DNA from: Falsiroseomonas sp051433165
Lineage (GTDB): Bacteria > Pseudomonadota > Alphaproteobacteria > Acetobacterales > Acetobacteraceae
Length of the DNA: 64,000 bases
Direction: 5' to 3'
Assembly (NCBI RefSeq): GCF_051433165.1
Contig: NZ_JBHMFS010000014.1
Span: 62,001-126,000, forward strand
Part shown: positions 35,010 to 43,352 of the stretch, in pieces
Layout of the letters: each line of letters begins with the position of its first letter
Position numbering within the stretch: position 1 is the stretch's first letter
Program-made: the position numbers and the translations under genes
The notes under the pieces: generated by a model
The model's database searches: none
Seen by the model: only the letters and a program-made list of their open reading frames with translations
What the model was told of the DNA's origin: nothing

Positions 35010-35360
35010 TCAGCCCAGCATTTCGAGGCTGTCCGGGCTGACGCCCGCGCGGCCTTCGATACGCCCGGCGAGCCGGGCCAGATTTGCCGCGATGCGGGCG
35101 CCGGCCACCGGGTCACCGGTGCTGCAGGTGCCATTCGCGATGGTCAACGCGCGCTGCATGGCCATCACCTCGGCGGGCGTCGCATGCGGCAAGGCGGCTT
35201 CCAGCGCCGCGCGGGCGGGGGCGAGCGCCCCGTCGCAGACGGCGGTGAGATGCGCCTCCATCGCCTCCGCATCACAGGCGGCGGCGCGGCGGGAGGAGAG
35301 CAGGCTGCCGGCGGCCACCGCGGCGGCGGCGAGCGGCAGGAAACGGCGGGTCTGGTTCAT
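35010..35360 (-). CDS. Small secreted Cys-containing protein of the copper operon
   Basis: A 116-residue secreted protein: MNQTRRFLPLAAAAVAAGSLLSSRRAAA is a signal peptide with a twin-arginine-like start, followed by a helical domain with three cysteines (CDAEAM, VCDGAL, GTCSTG). I know no named family. It lies between the PCuAC gene (10 nt away) and YcnI (10 nt away), so it should share their transcript and may take part in copper binding or redox; that is inferred from context only. Confidence 0.75.
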   Translation of the reverse strand: MNQTRRFLPLAAAAVAAGSLLSSRRAAACDAEAMEAHLTAVCDGALAPARAALEAALPHATPAEVMAMQRALTIANGTCSTGDPVAGARIAANLARLAGRIEGRAGVSPDSLEMLG

Positions 35361-35370
35361 GACGCGATCC

Positions 35371-35880
35371 TCAATTGCGCGGCAGCAGGCGCAGGGCGGG
35401 GGCGGGCATGCGGTAGTCCGTGATGCGGCGGCCAGGTTCCGGAATCTCGGTCCAGGCGGCCTGCCTGCCATCCGGGCAATCCTGCACCACGGGGATGTAG
35501 AGCAGCTCGCCCGGGGTGTTGGGCAGGCGCATGCGGATGACGAATTCATCGTAATGCGCGTGCTCCAGCCGGCCGCCTTCCCAGATGATCTCGGAGAGCG
35601 GCGCCACGGCGCCATGGCCCCTGCCAGCCTCGCCGCGGGCGACCGTCCGCAGCGTCCAGCCAGGCTTCGGCATGGGCTGCGCCACCGTCATACCCTCCGG
35701 CACCCGGACGGTGACGCGGATGGTGGGGGCGCCGTCACAGCCATGCGGGATGCGGAAGGTGGCGCGGTAGGTGGTGTTGGCCGCGGCCTGCTGGACTTCC
35801 AGCGTGACATGGGCGGCCGCAGGCAGCGGCATGAGGGCCGCGCCGGCAAGCGCCAGCGTGGCCAATGTGGTCTTGAACAT
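35371..35880 (-). CDS. YcnI-family (DUF1775) copper-binding protein
   Basis: The 169-residue protein has a signal peptide ending at AAA, leaving His24 as the predicted first residue of the mature chain. YcnI proteins bind Cu(II) through this N-terminal His (histidine brace-like) plus a Trp/Glu. The rest follows the family: HVTLEVQQAAANTTYRATFRIPHGCDGAPTIRVTVRVPEGM and a conserved KPGWTLRT. I chose the ATG at 35880, ten codons inside the longest frame, to give a proper signal peptide. It is the second gene of the copper operon. Confidence 0.93.
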   Translation of the reverse strand: MFKTTLATLALAGAALMPLPAAAHVTLEVQQAAANTTYRATFRIPHGCDGAPTIRVTVRVPEGMTVAQPMPKPGWTLRTVARGEAGRGHGAVAPLSEIIWEGGRLEHAHYDEFVIRMRLPNTPGELLYIPVVQDCPDGRQAAWTEIPEPGRRITDYRMPAPALRLLPRN

Positions 35881-35919
35881 GTGTGCATTCCTGAATCCAT
35901 GGAGGGTCATCCGGTGGCT

Positions 35920-36294
35920 TCAGGAGGTGGGCGGCGCCCTCGGCGGCGGCTGGCAGCGCGGCGGGGGCGCCGGGTTGGGCGTGCTCGGCGGTGGCAGAGG
36001 CGCGGTCTGCACCAGCAGCAGCGGCGGCACCAGCGCGACCGGTGGTGGCGGCAGGGCCGCGCCGCTGGCGCCACCGCAGAGCGGGCAGAACATGCCGGCG
36101 GCGTGATCCTGCGGCGCCTGTTCGTCCTGCTCCAGCGCCAGGGGGATGCTCCGCATCCCGTCGGGCGTGCAGATCTCCATGTGCAGCACGCCGCCCGAGG
36201 GCGCGGCCAGCTTCAGGCAATGGCCGAAGGCGGTGCCCCACTGCAGCAGCAGCAGCACAACCAGCAGCCGGGTGAAGGCGGGGCGAATACGCAC
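35920..36294 (-). CDS. DUF2946-family protein
   Basis: A 124-residue protein with an N-terminal hydrophobic segment (RLLVVLLLLQWGTAFGHCL), the ICTPDGM signature (about 41-47) and the FCPLC motif (about 69-73) with intervening His, and a proline-rich C-terminus. This pattern is typical of DUF2946 proteins, which occur with copper resistance and PCuAC/YcnI genes; the His/Cys motifs suggest metal binding. It is the first gene of the operon, 39 nt ahead of the YcnI start. Confidence 0.85.
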   Translation of the reverse strand: MRIRPAFTRLLVVLLLLQWGTAFGHCLKLAAPSGGVLHMEICTPDGMRSIPLALEQDEQAPQDHAAGMFCPLCGGASGAALPPPPVALVPPLLLVQTAPLPPPSTPNPAPPPRCQPPPRAPPTS

Positions 36295-36319
36295 ATCCTG
36301 GCCATACCACCACCACCCC

Positions 36320-36363
36320 CGAAAACGAAAGCGGCGCGCAACCCCCGTGGGATTGCGCGCCGC
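36320..36363 (-). terminator. Intrinsic terminator after the BI-1 gene
   Basis: An 11-bp perfect stem GCGGCGCGCAA/TTGCGCGCCGC (36331-36341 with 36353-36363) is followed on the minus strand by TTTCGTTTTC. It ends the BI-1/YccA gene (stop at 36390) and insulates the copper operon downstream. Confidence 0.85.
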
Positions 36364-36389
36364 GCCGTATCAGGCCGCGTCGGATCGCG

Positions 36390-37193
36390 TCAGTCGCTGT
36401 TCTGGCGCACGCCCATGAACTGGAGCAGCAGCTGGAACAGGTTGACGAAGTTCAGGTACAGGCCGAGCGCATCGAAGACGCTGCGCTTGCCGGCCTCGTC
36501 CGAACCCTCGGCATAGGCGTGCTGAATATAGTCCGCCTTGATCCGTTGCGTGTCGTAGGCGGTGAGGCCGACGAAGACCACCACGCCGATGATGCTGATG
36601 GCGAATTGCAGGGCGGAGCTCTGCAGGAACATGTTCACCAGCATCGCGATGATGATGCCGATCAGGCCCATCATCATGAAGCTGCCCAGCTTCGTCAGGT
36701 CGGCCTTGGTGGTGTAGCCGTACAGGCTGACCGCGGCGAACATGCCGGACGTGATGAAGAAGGTGCTGGCGATGGAGGCGCCGGTGTAGATCGCGAAGAT
36801 GTTGGACATCGACGCGCCCATCACGGCGCAGAAGGCCCAGAACAGCGCCTGCGCGCCAGTCTTGCTCATCCGGTTGATGCCGAAGCTCAACACCAGGATG
36901 AAGGCCAGCGGCGCGAACATCGCGGCCCAGCCCAGGATGGTCGGCGCCGTCGCGTTGCCGCGCGGCGTGCGGACCACCTCATAGAACAGGCTGGCGATAT
37001 CCGGGTTGGAGGCGATGAGATAGGCGACGATGCCGGTCAGCGCGAGGCCGGAGGCCATCCAGTTGTAGACCCGCAGCATGTAGGCGCGCAGGCCTGCATC
37101 GAGCGCAGCGGCGTCCACGCCCGCGGACCGCCCAATGGGCTGGGTCCAGGCCGACGCGCCCGTCCGGAAGCGGTTGTCGGGACCGAGAGCCAT
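36390..37193 (-). CDS. Bax inhibitor-1/YccA family membrane protein
   Basis: The 267-residue protein has about seven membrane helices and the BI-1 features: LRVYNWMASGLALTGIVAYL near the start, FGINRMSKTGAQALFWAFCAVMGASMSNIF in the middle, and the TAYDTQRIK sequence followed by the C-terminal LYLNFVNLFQLLLQFMG. Bacterial members are proposed pH-sensitive Ca2+ leak channels or FtsH-regulating factors. AGGAGATTT precedes ATG 37193. It is monocistronic and ends in a strong terminator. Confidence 0.95.
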   Translation of the reverse strand: MALGPDNRFRTGASAWTQPIGRSAGVDAAALDAGLRAYMLRVYNWMASGLALTGIVAYLIASNPDIASLFYEVVRTPRGNATAPTILGWAAMFAPLAFILVLSFGINRMSKTGAQALFWAFCAVMGASMSNIFAIYTGASIASTFFITSGMFAAVSLYGYTTKADLTKLGSFMMMGLIGIIIAMLVNMFLQSSALQFAISIIGVVVFVGLTAYDTQRIKADYIQHAYAEGSDEAGKRSVFDALGLYLNFVNLFQLLLQFMGVRQNSD

Positions 37194-37322
37194 GGTCAGG
37201 AAATCTCCTCGCAGGCGATGGTTAGGGGCCGCCCGCACACACCTCATCATATGGAACTTCTGTAATCCTTATCAACGGGGGCGTGGTCTCGACGCGCAAG
37301 ATTCACGCGAAAGCGCGGGGAT

Positions 37323-37850
37323 TCATGCGGCGCCCTCGATCCAATAGCCCTGGTGCGGCACCGCACCCTCCGATTCCAGCGCCGGACCCACCACCTCGAC
37401 CGCCTCCGCCGCCGAATCGAGCACCGCGCGGCAGGACAGGGCCAGCCCCGCCGTGTGCGGCTGGGCGTTGCGGAGGTGGAGGATCGCCGCCGCGGACAGG
37501 CCGTACACCACCCGGCCGATGCCGGTGTAGAAGATCGCCGCCGCGCACATCGCGCAGGGCTCGCCGGAGGAATAGATGGTGGCCCGCCGCAGCCGGCGGC
37601 GCGGCACGCCGGCGGCGATCACCGCCTGGCAGGCATTCATCTCGCTATGCGCCAGCGTCCCGCCGCCGCCGCTGCCCTGGGTGGACAGGCCCTCTGCCAG
37701 GATGGTGCCATCCTCCGCCACGATCACGGCGGAGAAGGGGCGGTCACCTCGGGCGCGGGCCTCGCCCGCCAGGCGGAAGGCGTGGCGGAGGTGGTCGGCA
37801 TCTTCCGGCAACAGGTCGGGGGGCGGCAGGTCGGTTTCCATGCCGCCCAT
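37323..37850 (-). CDS. Nucleoside/cytidine deaminase family protein
   Basis: A 175-residue zinc-dependent deaminase of the CMP/dCMP/guanine deaminase superfamily. The zinc motif is His68-x-Glu70 in LAHSEMNA (HSE in place of the commoner HAE) and Cys99-x-x-Cys102 in EPCAMC. Gly/Asp-rich DRPFSAVIV (about 36-44) is the substrate-side loop. It resembles guanine or tRNA-type nucleoside deaminases; the exact base cannot be fixed. It follows the FtsX-type permease by 12 nt on the same strand. Confidence 0.88.
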   Translation of the reverse strand: MGGMETDLPPPDLLPEDADHLRHAFRLAGEARARGDRPFSAVIVAEDGTILAEGLSTQGSGGGGTLAHSEMNACQAVIAAGVPRRRLRRATIYSSGEPCAMCAAAIFYTGIGRVVYGLSAAAILHLRNAQPHTAGLALSCRAVLDSAAEAVEVVGPALESEGAVPHQGYWIEGAA

Positions 37851-37862
37851 CCAAGCCCGGCG

Positions 37863-40379
37863 CTACTCGTTCCGCAACAGAGGCGCGGGCCGGACGCGCA
37901 GCGCCAGCGCGGTGCCGATATAGCCGAGCGCCAGCGTCAGCAGCACGCAGCCCAGCACGGTGAGCGCCAGGGTTCCGGGCAGGAAGATCCAGTCCGCGCC
38001 CATCACGTAGCGCACCACGGCCCAACTTGCCGCAGACCCGGCGGCGGCAGCCAGCAGCCCCGCCACCAGCCCCAGCAGGCCGAATTCAACCAGCCAGGCG
38101 CCGCGGATCTGCGAGCGGGTCGCGCCGATGGTCTTCAGCACCACCGCATCCCGCACCCGCGCCCCTTGCCCGGCGGCGACCGCCCCGGCGAGCACCAGCA
38201 TTCCTGCCAGCAGCGTGACGGAGGCGGTCGCCTGCAGCGCCACCCCCACCCGCGTCAGCAGCCCGGCCACCGCCTCCAACGCATCCCGCACCCGAATGCC
38301 GGAGATGTTGGGGAAGGCATCGGTCAGCACCCGCAGCACCGCAGGCTCGACCTGTTCGCTGCTGCGGACGGTGGCGATATGCGTGTGCGGCGCCGAGGCC
38401 AGCAGGCCGGGGGAGGCGACCATGACGTAGTTGATGCCAAGGCCCCGCCACTGGATTTCCCGCAGCGAGGCGACCCGCAGATCGATGTCGCGGCCCAGCA
38501 CATTGACGGTGACGGTGGACCCCACCCCCATGCCCCAGCCGCGGGCGAGGTTGGCATCGAAGGACACCAGCGGCGGGCCGCTGTAATCCGCCGCCCACCA
38601 CTGCCCATCCACCAGTCGCGTGCCGTCCGGCGGCGTCGCCGCATAGGTCAGGCCGCGATCGCCGCGCAGCGCCCAGCGCGTGTCCTCGGTGGCCTGCACC
38701 TGCTCGGACGGCGTGCCATCCACCGCGACGATGCGGGCGCGGAGCGAGGGCACGGAACGCACCTCGGAGACGCCGGGCTGCGCGGCGGCCAGGGCGTTGA
38801 AGCGGTCCGACTGGTCGTTCTGGATGTCGATGAAGAAGAAGCTCGGCGCCGCATTCGGCATTTGGTCCGAAAGCTGGCGGCGCAGATTGCCCTCGATGGT
38901 GGCGATGGCGGCGAGTGTGGTCAGGCCGATGCCGAGCGCCACCAGCATGGTCGGCGTCGGCGCCCCCGGGCGGTACAGATTGGCCAGGCCCAGCCGCAAG
39001 GTGGGCCGGCGGATGCCGCGCAGGCTGCGGGCCAGCCTCATCAGGCCGCTGGCCCCCAGCCGGAACAGCAGCAGGGTCAGCGCCGCGCCGGCACAGAAGC
39101 CGAGGGCGAAGCGCGGCTGTTCCGCCGTGCCCACCACCAGCGCCACCAGCGCCAGCGCGGTGGCCGCATTCGCCAGCAGGATGCCGCGGGAGGGCCAGCC
39201 GGGATTGGCGGTCACCAGGTCCCGGAACAGCGCGGCCCCCGGAATCCGCTGTGCCCGCCCAAGCGGCCATAGGGAAAAAGTCAGCGCCGTGAGCAGCCCA
39301 TACAGCGCGGCCAGCCCCAGCGGCGCCCAATAGATGCCGAAGCGTGGCGGCACCGGCAGCGCGCCGGCCAGCGCCTGCGCGCCGAGCCAGGTCAGTGCGA
39401 ACCCCGCGACCAGCCCGATGGAAATGCCGATCAGCGCCAGCACCACAACCTGGATCAGATAGGTGGCCAGGATGGTGCCCGAAGGCGCGCCAAGGCAGCG
39501 CAGCGTGGCAATGGTGCGGCCGCGCGCCTCCAGCCAGGCGCGCACACCGGTGGCCACCCCGATGCCGCCGACCAGCAGCGCGGTGAAGCCGGCCAGCACC
39601 AGGAAGGCGGTGGCGCGATCGAGGAAGCGGTTCACCCCCGGCTCCGCCTGGTCCGCCGTGCGCACGCGCCAGCCGCCATCGCCCACCGCGTCCCGGAATT
39701 GCGTGGCGAAGGCGCGCACATCCGTGCCTTCCGGCAGTCGCAGCCGCGTGTCGTAGGACACCAGGCTGCCCGGCTGGATCAGCGCGGTGGAGGGCAGGGC
39801 GGCGGCCAGGACCAGGGCGCGCGGGCCGAGCACGGCCGGGCTCGCGACCCGGTCCGGCTCCTGCGCGATGGTGCCGGCGAAGACCAGGCTGGCCTCGCCG
39901 ATGCGGATCATGTCGCCCGGCGTGACGCCCAGGCGTTCCACCACCGAGGCCTCCAGCGCCACGCGGTAGCGGCCATCGGTGGCGGCCAGCGTCGCCTCCG
40001 GCGGGTCGAGCCGCAGCTCGCCATACAGCGGATAGGCGGCATCGACGGATTTCAGCTCCACCAAGGCGCGTTCGCCGGATGGCGCGACGGCCATGGCGCG
40101 CATCTCGATGATCTCGGAGGTGGTGGCACCGCGTTGGCGGGCCCAGTCCAGCGCCGCATCGGGCAGCGGCTGGTAGTTCACCCGCACCTCGACATCGCCG
40201 CCGAGCAGCCTGGCGCCATCGGCCAGCAGCCCCGCCTTGGTGGCGCTTTGCAGCGTGCCGACGGCGGCGATGCTGGCCACGCCCAGCGCCAGGCAGGCCA
40301 GCACCAGCCGCAACTGCCGCACGCCGCCGCGCAATTCCCGCCGCGCCAGCCGCGCGCCGAGCACCAGATGCTGCATCAT
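37863..40379 (-). CDS. FtsX-type ABC transporter permease (YbbP-like)
   Basis: The 838-residue permease has two MacB/FtsX-type halves: a helix at about 25-45, a large periplasmic domain, a three-helix bundle (about 255-400), several central helices (about 410-500), then a second periplasmic domain and C-terminal helices. Motifs such as EARGRTIATLRCLGAPSGTI and LKTIGATRSQIRGAWLVEFGLLG mark the family's coupling regions. With the ATPase gene just upstream (5 nt gap) and a TesA-like esterase divergent from it, this is the ybbA-ybbP-tesA arrangement seen widely. It probably moves a hydrophobic substrate from the inner membrane; the substrate is unknown. Confidence 0.93.
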   Translation of the reverse strand: MMQHLVLGARLARRELRGGVRQLRLVLACLALGVASIAAVGTLQSATKAGLLADGARLLGGDVEVRVNYQPLPDAALDWARQRGATTSEIIEMRAMAVAPSGERALVELKSVDAAYPLYGELRLDPPEATLAATDGRYRVALEASVVERLGVTPGDMIRIGEASLVFAGTIAQEPDRVASPAVLGPRALVLAAALPSTALIQPGSLVSYDTRLRLPEGTDVRAFATQFRDAVGDGGWRVRTADQAEPGVNRFLDRATAFLVLAGFTALLVGGIGVATGVRAWLEARGRTIATLRCLGAPSGTILATYLIQVVVLALIGISIGLVAGFALTWLGAQALAGALPVPPRFGIYWAPLGLAALYGLLTALTFSLWPLGRAQRIPGAALFRDLVTANPGWPSRGILLANAATALALVALVVGTAEQPRFALGFCAGAALTLLLFRLGASGLMRLARSLRGIRRPTLRLGLANLYRPGAPTPTMLVALGIGLTTLAAIATIEGNLRRQLSDQMPNAAPSFFFIDIQNDQSDRFNALAAAQPGVSEVRSVPSLRARIVAVDGTPSEQVQATEDTRWALRGDRGLTYAATPPDGTRLVDGQWWAADYSGPPLVSFDANLARGWGMGVGSTVTVNVLGRDIDLRVASLREIQWRGLGINYVMVASPGLLASAPHTHIATVRSSEQVEPAVLRVLTDAFPNISGIRVRDALEAVAGLLTRVGVALQATASVTLLAGMLVLAGAVAAGQGARVRDAVVLKTIGATRSQIRGAWLVEFGLLGLVAGLLAAAAGSAASWAVVRYVMGADWIFLPGTLALTVLGCVLLTLALGYIGTALALRVRPAPLLRNE

Positions 40380-40384
40380 GGCGC

Positions 40385-41095
40385 TTATTCCGCCGCCAGC
40401 TTGAGGCCGGCGGTGTCGGAGACGATGCGCCCATCCTCCATCCGCACCTGCCGTTCACAACGATCCGCCAGGGCCGGGTCATGGGTGATGAGCAGCAACG
40501 TGGTGCCAAGCCGGGCGCGCAGGCCGAACAGCAAATCCATCACCACCGTGCCGGTGGCGCGGTCCAGGTTTCCGGTCGGCTCATCGGCCAGGATCAGGCG
40601 GGGTTCGGCCACCACGGCGCGGGCCAGTGCCACGCGCTGCTGCTCACCGCCCGACATCTGGCCTGGGTAATGCTCCAGCCGGTGGCCGAGGCCGACATCC
40701 TTCAGCGCCGCCGCCGCCTTGTCGAAGGCATCCCGCCTTCCGGCGAATTCCAGCGGCATGGCGACATTCTCCAGCGCCGTCATAGTCGGGATCAGGTGGA
40801 AAGCCTGGAAGACGATCCCCACCTCGTCCCGACGGAACCGGGCCAGCGCATCCTCGTCCAGCGCCCCCATATCCCGCCCCGCCACGGTAAGGCGCCCCGC
40901 ACTCGGCGTCTCGAGGCCCGCCAGCAGCATGAGGAGCGACGTCTTGCCCGAGCCCGAAGGCCCCACGATGCCCACCGCCTCCCCGGCCGCAACCGAGAGG
41001 TCCACCCCGCGCAGCACATGCACCGGGCCCGAGGCCGCCTTGGCGGTGAAGACCAGGCCGGTGGCGGCGATCAGCGGTGATGCGGGTGGGATCAC
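40385..41095 (-). CDS. ABC transporter ATP-binding protein (YbbA-like)
   Basis: The 236-residue ATPase has Walker A GPSGSGKT (45-52), Q-loop VFQAFHLIP, signature MSGGEQQR (147-154), Walker B RLILADEP (166-173) and the H-loop ITHDPALADRC. It belongs to the LolD/MacB-like class that works with FtsX-type permeases; the cognate permease gene follows by 5 nt. An ATG start at 41095 agrees with the family. Confidence 0.96.
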   Translation of the reverse strand: MIPPASPLIAATGLVFTAKAASGPVHVLRGVDLSVAAGEAVGIVGPSGSGKTSLLMLLAGLETPSAGRLTVAGRDMGALDEDALARFRRDEVGIVFQAFHLIPTMTALENVAMPLEFAGRRDAFDKAAAALKDVGLGHRLEHYPGQMSGGEQQRVALARAVVAEPRLILADEPTGNLDRATGTVVMDLLFGLRARLGTTLLLITHDPALADRCERQVRMEDGRIVSDTAGLKLAAE

Positions 41096-41130
41096 GGGCG
41101 AAAAATCCTGTTACAGCGGTGTCACGTCAT

Positions 41131-41789
41131 ATGGGCGGCGTGCTGCGCTGCAAAAGGCGGCGCTCGGTATCGGAGTATTGCTGGCCGGAACGCGGGGCGC
41201 ACGCGCGCAAGGCCGGCAGCTTCGCCTGCTGATGCTGGGCGACTCCATCACCGCCGGCTACGGCCTGGCGCGCGGCGAAGGCCCGCCGGCGCGGATCGAG
41301 GCGCTGCTGCGGCAGAAGGGCCGGAATGTGCGGCTGCTGGATGCCGGCGTGTCCGGCGACACCACCGCGGGCGGCCGCGCCCGGTTGGAATGGGCGCTGG
41401 CGGATCGGCCGGATGCGGCGATCGTGGCGCTCGGCGGCAATGACGGGCTGCGCGGCCTGACGCCCGCGCAGATGCGGACCAATTTGACCGCGATCCTGGA
41501 TGGGCTGGCGGCGCGGAACATCCCGACCCTGCTGGCCGGCATGATCGCGCCGCCCAATCTCGGCGCGGAGTATGGCCGGGAATTCGCGGCGGTGTTTTCC
41601 GAACTGGCCGAGGCGCGGCCCGCAATCGTGTTCTACCCCTTCCTGCTGGAAGGTGTGGCCGGCGAGCCGGCGCTGAACCAGGCGGATCGCATCCACCCCA
41701 ACACGCGCGGCGCGCAGATCCTGGCGGAGCGGATGCTGCCTGCCATCGAAACGCTACTGGACCGCGCGGCCAATTCTCCCGCAGGGTAA
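41131..41789 (+). CDS. TesA-like SGNH arylesterase, apparent frameshift at the start
   Basis: A secreted SGNH esterase/lysophospholipase: GDSITAGYG (block I with the nucleophile Ser), a GGNDGLRG block III and DRIHPN with the catalytic Asp/His. The frame carrying these has a Tat-like signal peptide, GRRAALQKAALGIGVLLAGTRGARAQ, but no in-frame ATG, GTG or TTG ahead of it. The ATG at 41131 is one base out of frame; adding one base in the next codons (GGGCGG to GGGCCGG) would give M-G-R-R-A-A-L. Without that, the first usable start is TTG 41178, which truncates the signal. It is divergent from the YbbA/YbbP genes, a classic neighbourhood for TesA. Confidence 0.85.
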
Positions 41790-41819
41790 GTTTGCCCCGG
41801 AGTCGCGGAGCGCACGCCC

Positions 41820-42356
41820 ATGGTTCGCCTGTTCGTTGCCCTGGCCTTGCCCGATGCGGTGAAGGCCCAGCTTGCCGCCCTGGCCGGCGGCATCCCCGGC
41901 GCCCGCTGGGTGCCGCCGGAGAACTACCATCTGACGCTCCGCTTCATCGGCGAGATCGAGAGCTGGCAGGCGGAGGAGGTGGATGCAGCGCTCGCCGCCA
42001 TCCGCGCGCCACGCTTCGACCTGGCCCTGGCCGGGATCGGCACCTTCGAGAAGGGCGGTCGCATCCAGTCCATCCACATCACGGCGGAACGCAGCGAGGC
42101 GCTGACCCGGCTGCAAGCCAAGGTGGAGACGGCGTTGCAGCGCGTCGGGCTGGAGCCGGACCGCCGCCGCTTCGCCCCGCATGTGACGCTGGCGCGGACC
42201 GACAAAGCGGAGACGCACAGGCTGATCGGCTTCATCCACGCGCACAGCCTGTTCCGGTCGCCGCCGGTGCCGATCGACAATTTCGTGCTGTTCTCGTCGT
42301 ATCTTGGCAAGGAAGCGGCGCATTACGTGCCGGAGGTGGAGTACGAACTGAGCTGA
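41820..42356 (+). CDS. thpR: RNA 2',3'-cyclic phosphodiesterase
   Basis: ThpR is a 2H phosphoesterase that opens 2',3'-cyclic phosphates (it was first named as an RNA ligase). The 178-residue protein starts MVRLFVALALPD and has both active-site HxTx motifs, HLTL (37-40) and HVTL (121-124). Length is typical. It follows the TesA-like gene by 30 nt on the same strand. Confidence 0.95.
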   Translation: MVRLFVALALPDAVKAQLAALAGGIPGARWVPPENYHLTLRFIGEIESWQAEEVDAALAAIRAPRFDLALAGIGTFEKGGRIQSIHITAERSEALTRLQAKVETALQRVGLEPDRRRFAPHVTLARTDKAETHRLIGFIHAHSLFRSPPVPIDNFVLFSSYLGKEAAHYVPEVEYELS

Positions 42357-42416
42357 AAGCTGGCCGATCCCACGCCGCCCAGGCGCCCCGCTTCACCACC
42401 CGCCCGCGGCAGCGTC

Positions 42417-43337
42417 CTAAAAATACCCTTCGCGTTTTTTGCGTTCCATGGAGGCGTCCTGGTCGGTGTCGATCAGGCGGCCCTGGCGTTCGCTGGTGCG
42501 GCTGTCGCGGATTTCGGCCAGCACCTGGTCCAGGGTTTCGGCGCGGCTTTCATGGGCGCCGGTCAGCGGCCAGTCGCCCATGGTGCGGAAGCGGACCCAG
42601 AGGGTTTCCTCCTGCTCGCCGGGCTCGATCGGCATGCGGGGGTCGTCGCGCATGATCAGCGCGCCGCTGCGGCGGACCACCGGGCGCGGGGCGGCGAAGT
42701 ATAGCGGCACCACTGGGATGGATTCGGCCGCGATATAGTCCCAGACATCGAATTCGGTCCAGTTGGACAGCGGGAAGACGCGCATGCCCTCACCGGGGTT
42801 CATGCGGGTGTTGTAGAGGCCCCACAGTTCCGGCCGCTGGCCGCGCGGGTCCCAGACATGGCCGGGGGCGCGGAAGGAGAATACGCGTTCCTTGGCGCGG
42901 GCCTTTTCCTCATCCCGTCGGGCGCCGCCGATGGCTGTATCGAAGCCGTGCGAATCCAGCGCCTGTTTCAGCGCCTCCGTGCCCATGACGGACATATGAA
43001 GCTGCGAGCCGTGGGTGAGGGGGCCGATGCCGCGCGCCAACCCGTCCGGGTTGGTATGGACGATGCACTCCAGCCCGAGCTCGGCCATGCGTCGGTCCCG
43101 GAACTCCAGCATCGCCTTGAAATCCCAGCCCGTTGCGATGTGCAGCAGGCGGAAAGGCGGCTTGCCCGGGGCGAAGGCCTTCATCGCCAGCTGCAACACC
43201 ACCGAGCTGTCCTTGCCGATGGAGTACAGCAACACCGGGTTGCGGAAGCTGGCCGCGGTCTCGCGCAGAATCCCGATCGCCTCCGCCTCCAGCCGCCGGA
43301 GATGCGGCGTCAGGCGGTGGGCCGTGGCGGTGGCCAT
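42417..43337 (-). CDS. cysD: Sulfate adenylyltransferase subunit 2
   Basis: CysD is the PP-loop subunit of the ATP sulfurylase that makes APS from sulfate. The 306-residue protein has the P-loop SIGKDSS (39-45), the ARRDEEKARAKERVFSFR segment, LYNTRMNPGEGMRVFPLSNWTE, LIMRDDPRM and the C-terminal RQGRLIDTDQDASMERKKREGYF. Two points are unusual. The GTPase partner CysN(C) is not next to it. The segment normally read as H-(V/I)-D-T-G/T-W is HIATGW (66-71), with Ala in place of Asp. It precedes carD's stop by a few bases in the opposite reading order (same strand). Confidence 0.93.
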   Translation of the reverse strand: MATATAHRLTPHLRRLEAEAIGILRETAASFRNPVLLYSIGKDSSVVLQLAMKAFAPGKPPFRLLHIATGWDFKAMLEFRDRRMAELGLECIVHTNPDGLARGIGPLTHGSQLHMSVMGTEALKQALDSHGFDTAIGGARRDEEKARAKERVFSFRAPGHVWDPRGQRPELWGLYNTRMNPGEGMRVFPLSNWTEFDVWDYIAAESIPVVPLYFAAPRPVVRRSGALIMRDDPRMPIEPGEQEETLWVRFRTMGDWPLTGAHESRAETLDQVLAEIRDSRTSERQGRLIDTDQDASMERKKREGYF

Positions 43338-43352
43338 CCGTACAGTCTCCGC

